Part shown: positions 1 to 8,921 of the stretch, one piece after another
Position numbering within the stretch: position 1 is the stretch's first letter
How the letters are laid out: each line of letters starts with the position of its first letter
Origin: Thermus igniterrae ATCC 700962
GTDB taxonomy: Bacteria; Deinococcota; Deinococci; Deinococcales; Thermaceae
DNA: 33,726 nt
Direction of reading: 5' to 3'
Assembly (NCBI RefSeq): GCF_000376265.1
Contig: NZ_AQWU01000050.1
Coordinates: 1-33,726, forward strand
Notes under the pieces: generated by a model
Seen by the model: the letters and a program-made list of their open reading frames with translations, nothing else
What the model was told of the DNA's origin: nothing
Database searches by the model: none
Position numbers and translations under genes: made by a program

Positions 1-255
1 GAGGTGCGTACCGGAGGCTTTTGGGGCGGCGGTGGGAGCTGGAGACGGTCTTTGGTCTGCTGAAGGGGCCGATGGGGCTGGTGGGGGCGGTGGGGAGGGT
101 ACGGGGGCTGAAGGCGGTGGCCCTGCAAGTGGAAGCTTGGGTGATGGCCTGGAGCGTGGTGGCCCAGCTTCTTGGGCAGGCGGGTCTGCCCATCACCCGG
201 GTGTTGCGGGCGGTGGCGTGAGGTGAGTACGCAGGTGAATATCCGAAAAGGGGGT
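1..255 (+). mobile_element. 3' end of an insertion sequence, left copy
   Basis: Bases 101-255 are identical to the reverse complement of 33572-33726, so the same element lies in inverted orientation at both ends of the window. Identity stops at 255: the left flank continues with agcctg and the right flank with ccagtt. This places the element's terminus near the sequence ATCCGAAAAGGGGG(T). Only the 3' side is present here. The 5' part of the transposase and the other terminal inverted repeat lie outside the window, so the family and any target duplication cannot be read. Confidence 0.85.
3..221 (+). CDS. transposase, C-terminal fragment (cut by the window edge)
   Basis: This is an open frame entering from the left edge, about 72 residues long and ending at TGA 219-221. 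It begins around GAYRRLLGRRWELETVF. The spacing R-x3-E-x6-K (R, then WEL, E, then TVFGLL, K) fits the R-E-K part of the YREK motif of IS4-superfamily DDE transposases, where the Glu is the third catalytic acid. The rest is a hydrophobic, Trp-rich tail. The stop lies 34 nt inside the element end. The same C-terminus occurs on the minus strand at 33606-33726. The family assignment is an inference from one motif. Confidence 0.7.
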   Translation, partial: GAYRRLLGRRWELETVFGLLKGPMGLVGAVGRVRGLKAVALQVEAWVMAWSVVAQLLGQAGLPITRVLRAVA

Positions 256-276
256 AGCCTGTCTCACATAGACCCC

Positions 277-305
277 TTGCCAAAAGGGAGCTTCTGGAAT
301 AGCCT
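277..305 (+). promoter_or_regulatory. probable promoter of the beta-propeller gene
   Basis: TTGCCA at 277-282 and TAGCCT at 300-305 are separated by 17 nt. The expected start of transcription, near 312, lies just before the AGGAGGT ribosome-binding site at 315-321 and the GTG at 327. The promoter begins 22 nt beyond the IS end, so the gene probably does not depend on the IS for expression. Confidence 0.45.
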
Positions 306-326
306 CCAAAGCATAGGAGGTCCCAG

Positions 327-1982
327 GTGTTCCAGGCCCTCCCCCTGGCTGTTTCCCAAGCCCCGGCCTGGACGGTGTGGTCCACGCCCCTACTGGGAGT
401 CCGCTGGCTCAAGGGGGGTTTTTACGCCTTCGGCTGGCACGGGGTCCTCCTCCATAGCCCGGATGCCTTCCTTTGGCAACGCATACCCCTGCCCCTCCGC
501 CAAAACATCGCCATCACCGCCATGGCCGAGGGCAAGGACCGCCTGGTGGTGGTGGGAGGCGAACAGGCCGTGGCGGTGGCCCGAAGGGGCGAAAGCTTCC
601 GCCTGGTGCACCAGGGGCCGAGGCTTGGCCTTTGGGGAGTAGCCTCCAATGGGGAGCGCTTCGTGGCCGTGGGGATGAAGGGGCTGGTGCTCACCTCCCC
701 CAACGGGGAGGACTGGTACCGGCTGGCCCTGGACCTCGAGGCCAACCTCTGGGGAGCCACCTTCGCCCAGGGGCACTTCGTGGCCGTGGGGGACCACGTG
801 ATCCTGGTCTCCCCCGACGGCCTGCGCTTTGAGGTCCTCTCCGCTCCCGGCATCCTCAACGCCGTGGCCTATGCCGAGGGGCTGTTCGTGGCCGTGGGCT
901 GGGGGGGTCTCATCCTCACCTCCCCAGATGGGCGGCGGTGGGAGCGGCGGGCCTCGGGGGTCTGGACCGGCCTCTTCGGGGCGGCCTGGGGCGGGGGCCG
1001 CTGGGTGGTGGTGGGGGAGCGGGGCACGGTGCTGGTCTCCCGGGATGGGACCTCCTGGGAGCGGGTGGCGCTAAGGGGCATGCCCTTCCTCACCGGAGTG
1101 GCCTGGGATGGGGAGCGCTTCCTGGCCTCAGGGTGGGGCGGGGCCCTCTACACCTCTCCCGATGGCCTCCGCTGGCAGGCCCTGTACCCGGGGACCGGCC
1201 AGCACCTCTTCGGCGTGGCCCACGGCCAGGGCCGCTTCGTGGCCGTGGGGTACGAGGGCAAGCTGGGGGTGGTGCTGGCCTCCCAAGACGGGGCCCGCTG
1301 GCGGCTCACCGCCCGCGCCCCGGGCTGGCTCATGGACGTGGCCCATGGGGCAGGGAGGTGGGTGGCCGTGGGGGAAAAGGGCCTGGTGCTGGCCTCGAGG
1401 GACGGCCTCCGCTGGCGCTTCGTCCCCACCCCCGTCCAGGGCTGGCTGTACGGGGTAGCCCACGGGGAAGGTCGCTTTGTGGCCGTGGGGGAGGCCCTGC
1501 TCCTCTCGCGGGACGGCCTTACCTGGGAGGCCTTCCCCCTCCCCACCCAGGAAATCCTCCTGGGGGTGGCCTTTGGCGGCGGCCTCTTCCTGGCCGCCGG
1601 GGAAAAGGGCACCCTCCTGGCCTCCCAGGACGGGGTGCACTGGAGCAGGGTGCTCACGGGGGCCGCCCCCTGGTTCAGGCGCCTGGTCTATGGGAGGGGG
1701 CGCTTCCTGGCCGCCGGCCACGGCAAGGTGCTGGTGGCCCGCCGGGTCTGGGACTGGGAGGAGGCCCCCACCGACCATCTCCCCCGCCACCTCACCGGGC
1801 TAGCCCACGGCCAGGACAGGTTCCTCCTGGTGGGACACCTGCCAGACATGGCGGCCTTCTCCCCGGATGGCCTGAACTGGGAAGAGGTCCACCCCCTTCC
1901 CCATGAGCCTCAGGCGGCGGCCTACGGGGCCGGGCGGTTCGTGGTGGTGGGGGACTGCGGCACCATCCTCACCCTGCCCTAG
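327..1982 (+). CDS. beta-propeller repeat protein of unknown function
   Basis: 551 residues from GTG 327, with a clear AGGAGGT ribosome-binding site six bases upstream. Almost the whole protein is about 14 copies of a roughly 37-40-residue unit with the pattern GVAxGxGRFVAVG, then GxxLxSxDGxxW. The SxDGxxW part resembles the Asp-box of BNR/sialidase-type propellers, and fourteen units would suit two seven-bladed propellers. I know of no specific function; an extracellular or periplasmic scaffold or binding role is an inference. The N-terminus (MFQALPLAVSQAPAW) looks like a cleavage region without the usual charged start of a signal peptide, and a TAG at 300-302 blocks extension upstream, so the leader may be damaged. 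The stop TAG shares CTAG 1979-1982 with the stop of metH. Confidence 0.75.
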   Translation: MFQALPLAVSQAPAWTVWSTPLLGVRWLKGGFYAFGWHGVLLHSPDAFLWQRIPLPLRQNIAITAMAEGKDRLVVVGGEQAVAVARRGESFRLVHQGPRLGLWGVASNGERFVAVGMKGLVLTSPNGEDWYRLALDLEANLWGATFAQGHFVAVGDHVILVSPDGLRFEVLSAPGILNAVAYAEGLFVAVGWGGLILTSPDGRRWERRASGVWTGLFGAAWGGGRWVVVGERGTVLVSRDGTSWERVALRGMPFLTGVAWDGERFLASGWGGALYTSPDGLRWQALYPGTGQHLFGVAHGQGRFVAVGYEGKLGVVLASQDGARWRLTARAPGWLMDVAHGAGRWVAVGEKGLVLASRDGLRWRFVPTPVQGWLYGVAHGEGRFVAVGEALLLSRDGLTWEAFPLPTQEILLGVAFGGGLFLAAGEKGTLLASQDGVHWSRVLTGAAPWFRRLVYGRGRFLAAGHGKVLVARRVWDWEEAPTDHLPRHLTGLAHGQDRFLLVGHLPDMAAFSPDGLNWEEVHPLPHEPQAAAYGAGRFVVVGDCGTILTLP

Positions 1983-4900
1983 TCCACGCTGAAGTAGCGG
2001 GCCTCGGGGTGGTGGACCACCAGGGCGCTGGTGGCGTGCTCGGGCTCCAGCTGGAAGCTCTCCGTGAGGCGCACCCCCACGCGGTGGAAGCCCATGAGGC
2101 GGTCCAGCTTGGCCTGGTCGGCCAGGTCGGGGCAGGCGGGGTAGCCGAAGGAGTAGCGGGCCCCCTGGTAGCCCTGCTGGAAGAGCTTACGGATGTCCGT
2201 GGCGTCCTGGCCGGCGATGCCCCACATCTGGCGCATCCGCTTGTGCCAGTACTCCGCCAGGGCCTCGGTCATCTCCACGGCAAAGCCGTGGACGAAGAGG
2301 TAGTCCTGGTAGGCTCCGGTCTGGAAGAGGGCCTGGGCCTTCCTGGAGGGCTCCTCCCCCATGGTCACCAGCTGCACCCCCAGGACGTCCCGGGCCCCCT
2401 GGGCGAAGGCGGGAAGCCAGGCCGCCTCCTCCCCCAGGGGCGGGGCGTGGCGGGGGCGGAAGTAGTCCACCAGGGAAAGCCCGCCCCCTCTTTGCCTGGG
2501 GAAGCGGAACGCCTCCAAGACCTCTCCCGTCTCCGGGGAGAAGACCAAGAGGGCCTCCCCCTCCCGGGCCACGGGGAAGAAGCCGTAGAGGACCCTGGGC
2601 CTGAGCCAGCCCTCGGCCATGGCCTCCTGGAGGAGGCGGCGGAAGACGGGCTCGGCCTCGCGCTCCACCAGGGCCTGCCAGGCCTCGCGGCTCATCCCCT
2701 TGCGGCTGTAGCCCCACTGCCCCCGGTAGAGGGCCAGCTTGTTCACGTAGTGGGCCACCGTGGCCAGGTCCAGCCCCTCCTCCACCCGCACCCCGAAGAA
2801 GGGGGGCCTGGGCACCTGGGGGGGCTCGCCCACGGGCTTGGCCCGGACCTCCACCCTGGGGGAGGGCCTGGAGGGCGGGGGGGAGGGCTTGCGGGGGAGC
2901 TGGGGAGCGGCCTGGCCCGTGAGCTCCTCCATGAGCCTCAGGCCCTCAAAGGCGTCCTCCGCGTAGTAGACGTTGGGGTAGATGGCCCTAAGGTCCTCCT
3001 CCACGAAGGAGCGGGTGAGGGCCGCCCCGCCCAGGATCACGGGCAGGGTATAGCCCCGCTCCCGCATGTACTCCAGGTTCTCCTTCATCACCAGGGTGCT
3101 CTTCACCAGAAGCCCCGACATGCCCACGGCATGGGGCCGGTGGGCCTCCACCGCCTTGAGGATCTCCTCAATGGGCACCTTGATGCCCAGGTTCACCACC
3201 TGGTAGCCGTTGTTGGTGAGGATGATGTCCACCAGGTTCTTGCCGATGTCGTGCACGTCCCCCTTGACCGTGGCCAGGACCATCTTCCCCTTGCCCTCGC
3301 CCCTTTTCTCCATGTGGGGCTCCAGGTAGGCCACGGCCCGCTTCATCACCTCCGCGGCCTGGAGGACGAAGGGGAGTTGCATCTTCCCCGCCCCGAAGAG
3401 GTCCCCCACCTCCTTCATGGCGGCCAGCAGGGGCCCGTTGATGAGGTCCAGGGGCTTGTGGCCCGCCCTCAGGGCCTCCTCCAGGTCGGCCTCGAGGCCC
3501 GCCTTGCGCCCCTCCACCACCCGGCGCTTAAGCCGCTCCAGAAGGGGCAGGGCGGCAAAGGCGTCCTCCTTGGCGGCGAACTCCGCCTGGTGGGCCTCAA
3601 AGTAGGCCATGAAGGCGAAGAGGGGGTCGTAGCCCTCCCGGCGGCGGTCGTGGATGAGGTCCAGGGCCAGGCGGTAGGCCTCCTCGGGGATCTCGGCGAT
3701 GGGCAGGATCTTGCCCGCGTCCACGATGGCCGCGGTGAGCCCCCGCTTCCGGGCCTCGTCCAGGAAGACGGAGTTGAGCACCCGCCGGGCCTGGGGCTTG
3801 AGGCCGAAGGAGACGTTGGAAATCCCCAGGATGAAGCCCACGCCCGGAAGGCGCTCGGCCAGCTCCTCCATGGCCAGGAGGGTCTCCCGGGCCAGGGGGC
3901 GGCTTTCCTCATCCCCCTGGGTGATGGGGAAGGTGAGGAGGTCAAAGAGGAGGTCTTCCGGACGGAAGCCGTGGTGCAGGGTGAGGCGCTCGTACATGCG
4001 CAGGGCCACCCGCACCTTCTCCTCCCGGGTCTTGGCCATGCCCCTTTCGTCAATGGTGAGGACCACCAGGGCCGCCCCGTGGGCCTTGGCCAGGGAGGCC
4101 ACCCGGTCAAACTTCTCCAGCCCGTCCTCCAGGTTGGCCGAGTTGAGGATGAGGCGTCCGGGCAGGTGCTTCAGGGCCAGCTCCATGGCCTCGGGGCTGG
4201 TGGAGTCCACCACAAAGGGCACGGTGACGGCGGTGGCCAGGCTGGGCAGGAGCCAGGCCAGGTCCTCAAGCTCGTCCCGGCCGGTCCAGGCCACGGAGAG
4301 GTCCAGGGCGTGGGCCCCCTCCTCCACCTGCTCCCGGGCCAGGGCCAGGATGCCCTCGAGGTCCCGGGCAAAAAGCCGCTCCCGGAAGCGCTTGCTCCCC
4401 GTGGCGTTCAGGCGCTCTCCCACCAGGAGCACGCTGGCCTCCTGCCTCAGGGGCACCGCCTGGTAGAGGGAGGCCACCTGGGGCGGGAAGGCCGCGGGCC
4501 GGGGCCTGGCGGGAGCCCCCCGCACCGCCTCGGCCACCTTGCGGATGTGCTCCGGCCCGGTGCCGCAACACCCCCCCACGGCGTTCACCCCGTACTCCAG
4601 GACGAACTTCCGGTGCCAGCGGGCCAGCTCCTCGGGGGTGAGGTCGTACACCACCCGCCCCCCCTCGTTGCGGGGCAGGCCGGCGTTGGGCAGGCAGCTC
4701 ACGAAGCGGGTGCTGTTCTCCGCGAAGTAGCGGATCTTGGCGTCCATGAGGTCGGGGCCGGTAGCGCAGTTCATGCCCACCACGTCTATGGGGAGGCTCT
4801 CCAAAGCGGCCAGGGCCGCCACCTCGTCGCTACCCACCAGCATGGTGCCGGTGGCCTCGAGGGTCACCTGCACCTGCAGGGGCACCTCCCGCCCCACCTC

Positions 4901-5533
4901 GGCCATGGCCTCCCGGGCGGCCAGGACGGCGCAACGCACCTGCAGGATGTCCTGGGCGGTCTCCAGGAGAATGAGGTCCACCCCTCCCCGCAGAAGCCCC
5001 CGCGCCGCCTCCTTGTAGGCGGCATAGAGCTCGTCCCAGCTGATCTGGCCCAGGGAGATGAGCTTGGTACCCGGCCCCAGGGCCCCGGCCACAAAGGCCC
5101 CGTAGGGCAGAGCGGCCTCCTTGGCGATGCGGGCCCCCAGGTAGCAGAGGGCCTCCGCCTCCTCTCCCAGACCGTACTCCGCCAGCACGTGGCGCAGGGC
5201 CCCGAAGGTGTTGGTCTCTATGGCCTCGGCCCCAGCCTCCAGGTAGGCCCGGTGGATCTCCCGGACCACCTCCGGCCGGGTGCGGTTCAGGACCTCGGGG
5301 CAGCCGTAGTAGGCCTCCCCCCCGTAGTCCTCCGGGGTGAGGTCGCGCTTCTGCAGCTCGGTGCCCATGGCCCCGTCAAAGACCAGAGGACGCTCCAGGA
5401 GGGCTCTCAGGTAGGGAAACTTGCGGGCCCGGGCCTCCTTGTTGTAGCCAAGCCGCACCAAGGGGGCCTCCCCCCAACCCGCTCCCCCCAGGTGGTGGCG
5501 GCAACCGGGACTGCAGGTGTGGACCTCCACCAT
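1979..5533 (-). CDS. metH: cobalamin-dependent methionine synthase
   Basis: 1184 residues, full length for MetH. It transfers the methyl group of 5-methyltetrahydrofolate to homocysteine through methylcobalamin. Domains in order: homocysteine/Zn domain with Cys256 (GMNCATGP) and Cys322-Cys323 (GGCCGTG); pterin-binding domain beginning near VLLVGERLNATGS; B12 cap and B12-binding domain with DVHDIG at 759-764, whose His761 is the lower axial ligand; a Pro-rich linker; and a C-terminal reactivation domain (RPRVLYGFFP, GYPACPDLADQ). An unusual first stretch of about 45 residues carries a Cys/His cluster (HTCSPGCRHH) before the usual start of the homocysteine domain. A TACACT box eight bases upstream of the ATG supports this start as a leaderless one. 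Only 42 nt separate it from pncB, so there is no room for a cobalamin riboswitch. Confidence 0.97.
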   Translation of the reverse strand: MVEVHTCSPGCRHHLGGAGWGEAPLVRLGYNKEARARKFPYLRALLERPLVFDGAMGTELQKRDLTPEDYGGEAYYGCPEVLNRTRPEVVREIHRAYLEAGAEAIETNTFGALRHVLAEYGLGEEAEALCYLGARIAKEAALPYGAFVAGALGPGTKLISLGQISWDELYAAYKEAARGLLRGGVDLILLETAQDILQVRCAVLAAREAMAEVGREVPLQVQVTLEATGTMLVGSDEVAALAALESLPIDVVGMNCATGPDLMDAKIRYFAENSTRFVSCLPNAGLPRNEGGRVVYDLTPEELARWHRKFVLEYGVNAVGGCCGTGPEHIRKVAEAVRGAPARPRPAAFPPQVASLYQAVPLRQEASVLLVGERLNATGSKRFRERLFARDLEGILALAREQVEEGAHALDLSVAWTGRDELEDLAWLLPSLATAVTVPFVVDSTSPEAMELALKHLPGRLILNSANLEDGLEKFDRVASLAKAHGAALVVLTIDERGMAKTREEKVRVALRMYERLTLHHGFRPEDLLFDLLTFPITQGDEESRPLARETLLAMEELAERLPGVGFILGISNVSFGLKPQARRVLNSVFLDEARKRGLTAAIVDAGKILPIAEIPEEAYRLALDLIHDRRREGYDPLFAFMAYFEAHQAEFAAKEDAFAALPLLERLKRRVVEGRKAGLEADLEEALRAGHKPLDLINGPLLAAMKEVGDLFGAGKMQLPFVLQAAEVMKRAVAYLEPHMEKRGEGKGKMVLATVKGDVHDIGKNLVDIILTNNGYQVVNLGIKVPIEEILKAVEAHRPHAVGMSGLLVKSTLVMKENLEYMRERGYTLPVILGGAALTRSFVEEDLRAIYPNVYYAEDAFEGLRLMEELTGQAAPQLPRKPSPPPSRPSPRVEVRAKPVGEPPQVPRPPFFGVRVEEGLDLATVAHYVNKLALYRGQWGYSRKGMSREAWQALVEREAEPVFRRLLQEAMAEGWLRPRVLYGFFPVAREGEALLVFSPETGEVLEAFRFPRQRGGGLSLVDYFRPRHAPPLGEEAAWLPAFAQGARDVLGVQLVTMGEEPSRKAQALFQTGAYQDYLFVHGFAVEMTEALAEYWHKRMRQMWGIAGQDATDIRKLFQQGYQGARYSFGYPACPDLADQAKLDRLMGFHRVGVRLTESFQLEPEHATSALVVHHPEARYFSVD

Positions 5534-5541
5534 ATCCCGCT

Positions 5542-5547
5542 AGTGTA
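5542..5547 (-). promoter_or_regulatory. -10 box of metH (leaderless)
   Basis: The minus strand reads TACACT from 5547 down to 5542, eight bases before the metH ATG (5533). No convincing -35 hexamer and no Shine-Dalgarno sequence are seen in the 42-nt gap. Confidence 0.5.
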
Positions 5548-5563
5548 GCCAAAAGGAGGGGGC

Positions 5564-5569
5564 TATGCT
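5564..5569 (+). promoter_or_regulatory. -10 box of pncB (leaderless)
   Basis: TATGCT ends six bases before the ATG at 5576. The GGAGGG at 5555-5560 is too far from that ATG to act as its ribosome-binding site. It is better placed for the out-of-frame ATG at 5565, which lies inside the -10 box, so leaderless initiation at 5576 is preferred. Confidence 0.5.
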
Positions 5570-5575
5570 AGGCCC

Positions 5576-7099
5576 ATGGACCCCTTCGGCATCCTCTACA
5601 CCGACCTCTACCAGCTCACCATGGGGCAGGTCTACTTCCGCCTGGGTCTGCACGAGCGCCAGGCCCTCTTTGAGGCCTTCTACCGCAAGAACCCCGACTA
5701 CGGGGCCCACCAGGCGGGGTACACGGTCTTCGCCGGGCTGGACCCCCTCCTTTCCTGGATGGAAGGGGCCCGCTTCCAAGAGGAGGATCTGGACGCCCTG
5801 CGGGCCCTGAAGGGGCGCTCGGGCAGGTCCCTTTTCGGGGAGGACTACCTGGCCTACCTCAGGGAGATGGGAGGGTTTTCCGGCCTCACCCTGCGGGCCC
5901 TCCCCGAGGGACGGGTGGCCCACCCCCAGGTGCCCCTCATCAGCGTGGAAGGCCCCCTTCTCCAGGCCCAGCTCCTGGAGACCGCCCTCTTGAACCGCAT
6001 CAACTACGAGACCCTCATCGCCACCAAGGCCAGCCGGGTGCGGGAGGCGGCGGGGGAGGCGGTGGTGCTGGAGTTCGGCCTGCGCCGCTCCCCCGCCAAG
6101 GGGGGAGAGGCCGCCACCCGGGCCAGCCTCATCGGGGGGGCCAACCGCAGCAGCGCCGTCTCCCTCTCCCACCTCCTGGGCCTCCCCTCCTCCGGCACCC
6201 ACGCCCACAGCCTGGTCCAGGCCTTCCTGGCCTTGGGCTACTCCGAGGAAGAGGCCTTCCAGGCCTTCGCCGAGGTCTTCCCCGACGACACCATCCTCCT
6301 CCTGGACACCGTGGACACCCTGCACTCCGGCCTGCCCCACGCCATCCGGGTCTTTGAGGCCCTGAGGCGCAAGGGGCACCGGCCCGTGGGGGTGCGCATT
6401 GACTCGGGGGACCTGGCCTACCTGGCCATCCAGGTGGCCAAGGAGCTGGACAAGGCCGGCTTCCCGGAAACCCTCATCGTCCTCTCCGGGGACCTGGACG
6501 AGCTGGTCATCTGGCAGATCAAAAGCCAGATCCTGGAGGAGGCCCCCCGCTACGGGGTGGACCCCGACCGCCTTCTGCGGCGCCTGGTCTATGGGGTGGG
6601 CACCAAGATGGTGGTCTCCTGGGGGCACCCGGCCCTGGGCGGGGTTTACAAGCTGGTGGCCATCCGGGAAAACGGCACCTGGGCCCCGGCCATCAAGATC
6701 TCAGACTCCCTGGAAAAAATCCTCAATCCCGGGCACAAGCGGGTCTACCGGGTCTACGACCAAAGGGGCCTGGCCACCGCCGACCTGCTGGCCACCGCCG
6801 AGGAGACGCTGAGGCCAGACCAGCCCCTCTGCCTCCGCCACCCCACCGACCCCACCAAGCGCCGCACCCTGCGCCCCGGGGAGTTCACCCTGGAACCCCT
6901 GCTGGAGGAGGTCTACCGCGGCCGGCGCCTCTTCCCTCCCCTACCCCTGGAGGTGCTCCAGGAGCGCCGGCGCAAGGACGTGGAGCGGCTGGACCCGGGG
7001 GTGCGGCGCCTGGTGAACCCCCACATCTACCACGTTTCCCTCACGGAAAGGCTTTTCGCCCTCAAGGAGGAGCTGGTGCGCAGGCTAGAGGAGGGCTAG
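5576..7099 (+). CDS. pncB: nicotinate phosphoribosyltransferase
   Basis: 507 residues. It makes nicotinate mononucleotide from nicotinate and PRPP in the NAD salvage (Preiss-Handler) pathway, in the cytoplasm. Recognisable family features are the N-terminal [12 protein letters not shown], the EFGLRR segment, GTHAHS at 207-212 in the region that carries the phosphorylatable His of this family, RIDSGDL, and the late GVGTKMVV phosphate-binding segment. The length is typical of the longer bacterial and eukaryotic type. It stands alone, diverging from metH and meeting clpX tail to tail. Its TAG stop shares CTAG 7096-7099 with the clpX stop. Confidence 0.95.
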   Translation: MDPFGILYTDLYQLTMGQVYFRLGLHERQALFEAFYRKNPDYGAHQAGYTVFAGLDPLLSWMEGARFQEEDLDALRALKGRSGRSLFGEDYLAYLREMGGFSGLTLRALPEGRVAHPQVPLISVEGPLLQAQLLETALLNRINYETLIATKASRVREAAGEAVVLEFGLRRSPAKGGEAATRASLIGGANRSSAVSLSHLLGLPSSGTHAHSLVQAFLALGYSEEEAFQAFAEVFPDDTILLLDTVDTLHSGLPHAIRVFEALRRKGHRPVGVRIDSGDLAYLAIQVAKELDKAGFPETLIVLSGDLDELVIWQIKSQILEEAPRYGVDPDRLLRRLVYGVGTKMVVSWGHPALGGVYKLVAIRENGTWAPAIKISDSLEKILNPGHKRVYRVYDQRGLATADLLATAEETLRPDQPLCLRHPTDPTKRRTLRPGEFTLEPLLEEVYRGRRLFPPLPLEVLQERRRKDVERLDPGVRRLVNPHIYHVSLTERLFALKEELVRRLEEG

Positions 7100-8289
7100 G
7101 AGGCCTGCTTGAGCTTGGCCTCCTCGAGGGCCTTCAGGGGATGGTCCAGGTGGGGCAGGTCTATGACCAGCTCCCGCACCCCGCTCCCCGGGGCCTCAAA
7201 CATCAGGTCCACCATGGTCTTTTCCAGAATGGCCCGAAGCCCCCTGGCCCCGGTGCCCCGCTTGAGGGCCCGGCGGGCAATCTCCTTCAGGGCCGCCTGG
7301 GTGAAGCGGAGCTCAATCCCCTCCATGCGCAAAAGCTCCTGGTACTGCTTCACCAGGGCGTTTTTGGGCTCGGTGAGGATGCGCACCAGGTCGTCCTCCG
7401 TGAGGGGGTTGAGCTGGACGATGAGGGGGGCCCGGCCCACGAACTCGGGAATCATGCCGAACTTCACCAGGTCCTCGGGGATGACCTCCAAGGGCTCCTC
7501 CTTGGCCTTGGTGCGGGTGAAGCCGATGGTGGTACGCTCGGTGCGGGCCTTGACGATGTTCTCCAGCCCCTCAAAGGCCCCGCCCAGGATGAAGAGGATG
7601 TTCTTGGTGTTCACGGGGATGAACTCCTGGTGGGGGTGCTTCCTCCCCCCCTGGGGGGGGACGTTGGCGATGGTGCCCTCAATGATCTTCAAAAGGGCCT
7701 GCTGCACCCCCTCGCCGGAGACGTCCCGGGTGAGGGAGGGGTTCTCCGACTTGCGGGCGATTTTGTCAATCTCGTCAATGTAGACGATGCCCATCTCCGC
7801 CCGCTCCACGTCAAAGTCGGCGTTCTGCAGGAGGCGCAGGATGACGTTCTCCACGTCCTCCCCCACATACCCCGCCTCGGTGAGGGTGGTGGCGTCGGCG
7901 ATGGCGAAGGGCACCTCCAGGAAGCGGGCCAGGGTCTCGGCCAGAAGGGTCTTGCCCGTGCCCGTGGGCCCGATGAGGAGGATGTTGGCCTTGCCGATTT
8001 CCGCCTCGGGGTGCAGAAGGCGCTTGTAGTGGTTGTAGACGGCCACGGAAAGGGCCCTTTTGGCCGCCTCCTGCCCCACCACGTACTGGTCCAGGTGGGC
8101 CTTGATCTCCTGGGGCTTGGGGAGGCGGGTGGGTCCCTTGGGGACCTTGTGCCCCTCCCCCAGGAGTTCCTGGGCCCGCTGCACGCAGTCCTCGCAGATG
8201 TAGACCTCGGCGATGGGGCTTTCCAGAAGCCTCCCCGTCTCCGGGGGGCGCAGGCCGCAGAAGCTACAGAAGGGCCTAGGCTTCTTCAC
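7096..8289 (-). CDS. clpX: ClpX, ATP-dependent unfoldase of the ClpXP protease
   Basis: 397 residues from GTG 8289. ClpX hexamers recognise, unfold and feed substrates into ClpP. Visible features are a C4 zinc-binding domain (Cys8, Cys11, Cys32, Cys35), Walker A GPTGTGKT at 107-114, the GYVG pore loop at 140-143, Walker B (VYIDEIDK), the RKH pore loop (GGRKHPHQ) and the C-terminal small AAA domain. The start overlaps the clpP 3' end by 14 nt and is preceded by an AGGTGGTGA ribosome-binding site inside clpP, which suggests translational coupling. It is the last gene of the tig-clpP-clpX unit. No truncation is seen. Confidence 0.98.
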   Translation of the reverse strand: MKKPRPFCSFCGLRPPETGRLLESPIAEVYICEDCVQRAQELLGEGHKVPKGPTRLPKPQEIKAHLDQYVVGQEAAKRALSVAVYNHYKRLLHPEAEIGKANILLIGPTGTGKTLLAETLARFLEVPFAIADATTLTEAGYVGEDVENVILRLLQNADFDVERAEMGIVYIDEIDKIARKSENPSLTRDVSGEGVQQALLKIIEGTIANVPPQGGRKHPHQEFIPVNTKNILFILGGAFEGLENIVKARTERTTIGFTRTKAKEEPLEVIPEDLVKFGMIPEFVGRAPLIVQLNPLTEDDLVRILTEPKNALVKQYQELLRMEGIELRFTQAALKEIARRALKRGTGARGLRAILEKTMVDLMFEAPGSGVRELVIDLPHLDHPLKALEEAKLKQAS

Positions 8290-8860
8290 GGCTCACCACC
8301 TGGTCAATGAGGCCGTACTCCAGGGCCTCCTGGGCCGAGAGGTAGTAGTCCCGGTCCGTGTCCTTCTCCACCTTCTCCAGGGGCTGGCCGGTGTGCTTGG
8401 CCAGGATCTCGTTCAGGAGCTTCTTGGCCTTGAGGATCTCCTGGGCCTGGATGGCGATGTCGCTGGCCGTGCCCCGGACCCCGCCCCAGGGCTGGTGGAT
8501 CATCACCTTGGAGTGGGGCAGGGCGTAGCGCCGGCCCTTTTCCCCGGCCGCCAGGATCACCGCCGCCATGCTGGCCGCCATGCCGATGACGATGGTGGAA
8601 ACGGGGGCCCGCACGAACTGCATGGTGTCGTAGATGGCCAGCCCCGCGTCCACCTCGCCGCCGGGGGAGTTGATGTAGAGGCGGATCTCCTGGTTGGGGT
8701 TCTGGGCATCCAGGAAGAGGAGCTGGGCCACGATGGTGTTGGCCACCTGGGCATCTATGGGGGTGCCCAGGAAGATGATGCGGTCCTTGAGGAGGCGGGA
8801 GTAGATGTCGTAGACCCGCTCGCCGCGGGCGGTCTGCTCTATGACGTAGGGTATGACCAT
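8276..8860 (-). CDS. clpP: ClpP, serine protease subunit
   Basis: 194 residues when started at ATG 8860 (MVIPYVIEQ). With this start the catalytic triad falls at Ser97 (GMAASMAA), His122 (MIHQPWGG) and Asp171, the classical ClpP numbering. GAGG lies six bases upstream. The frame stays open to an ATG at 8914, but that extension runs through the intergenic hairpin at 8885-8907 and has no family similarity. ClpP forms a two-ring tetradecamer that degrades proteins delivered by ClpX. The gene lies between tig and clpX, and its stop overlaps the start of clpX. There is no obvious propeptide. Confidence 0.98.
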   Translation of the reverse strand: MVIPYVIEQTARGERVYDIYSRLLKDRIIFLGTPIDAQVANTIVAQLLFLDAQNPNQEIRLYINSPGGEVDAGLAIYDTMQFVRAPVSTIVIGMAASMAAVILAAGEKGRRYALPHSKVMIHQPWGGVRGTASDIAIQAQEILKAKKLLNEILAKHTGQPLEKVEKDTDRDYYLSAQEALEYGLIDQVVSREEA

Positions 8861-8884
8861 ACCGTTCCTCATTGTAAGGGCAGA

Positions 8885-8907
8885 CCCAGGGGGAAAACCC
8901 CCCTGGG
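8885..8907 (-). terminator. GC-rich hairpin between tig and clpP
   Basis: CCCAGGGGG (8885-8893), loop AAAA, then CCCCCCTGGG (8898-8907), giving nine to ten G/C-rich pairs with one unpaired C. On the transcribed minus strand no U-tract follows. It may therefore be a partial terminator, an attenuator or an RNA-stability element that sets clpP expression relative to tig, rather than a full intrinsic terminator. Confidence 0.4.
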
Positions 8908-8921
8908 CCACCAAGGAGGGC

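Noticed and set aside
327-1982. Tandem DNA repeat or CRISPR-like array in the propeller gene
   Set aside because: The periodicity is at protein level, about 37-40 codons with much synonymous and amino-acid variation. No conserved direct repeats with spacers, and no CRISPR array or cas gene, were seen anywhere in the window.
2009-5548. Very long open frame (1179 codons) on the plus strand opposite metH
   Set aside because: It is the antisense shadow of metH, kept open by G/C-rich third positions. Its translation is low-complexity His/Gly/Leu/Pro, with no domain. Similar shadows lie opposite carB, tig, rqcH, clpX and DUF5693.
5534-5575. Cobalamin riboswitch upstream of metH
   Set aside because: Only 42 bases separate the two divergent genes, far less than a cobalamin riboswitch needs, and no B12-box sequence is present.
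8861-8914. Longer ClpP starting at ATG 8914 or 8872
   Set aside because: The extra residues run through the intergenic hairpin and have no family similarity. ATG 8860 has a GAGG site and gives the canonical Ser97, His122 and Asp171 positions.
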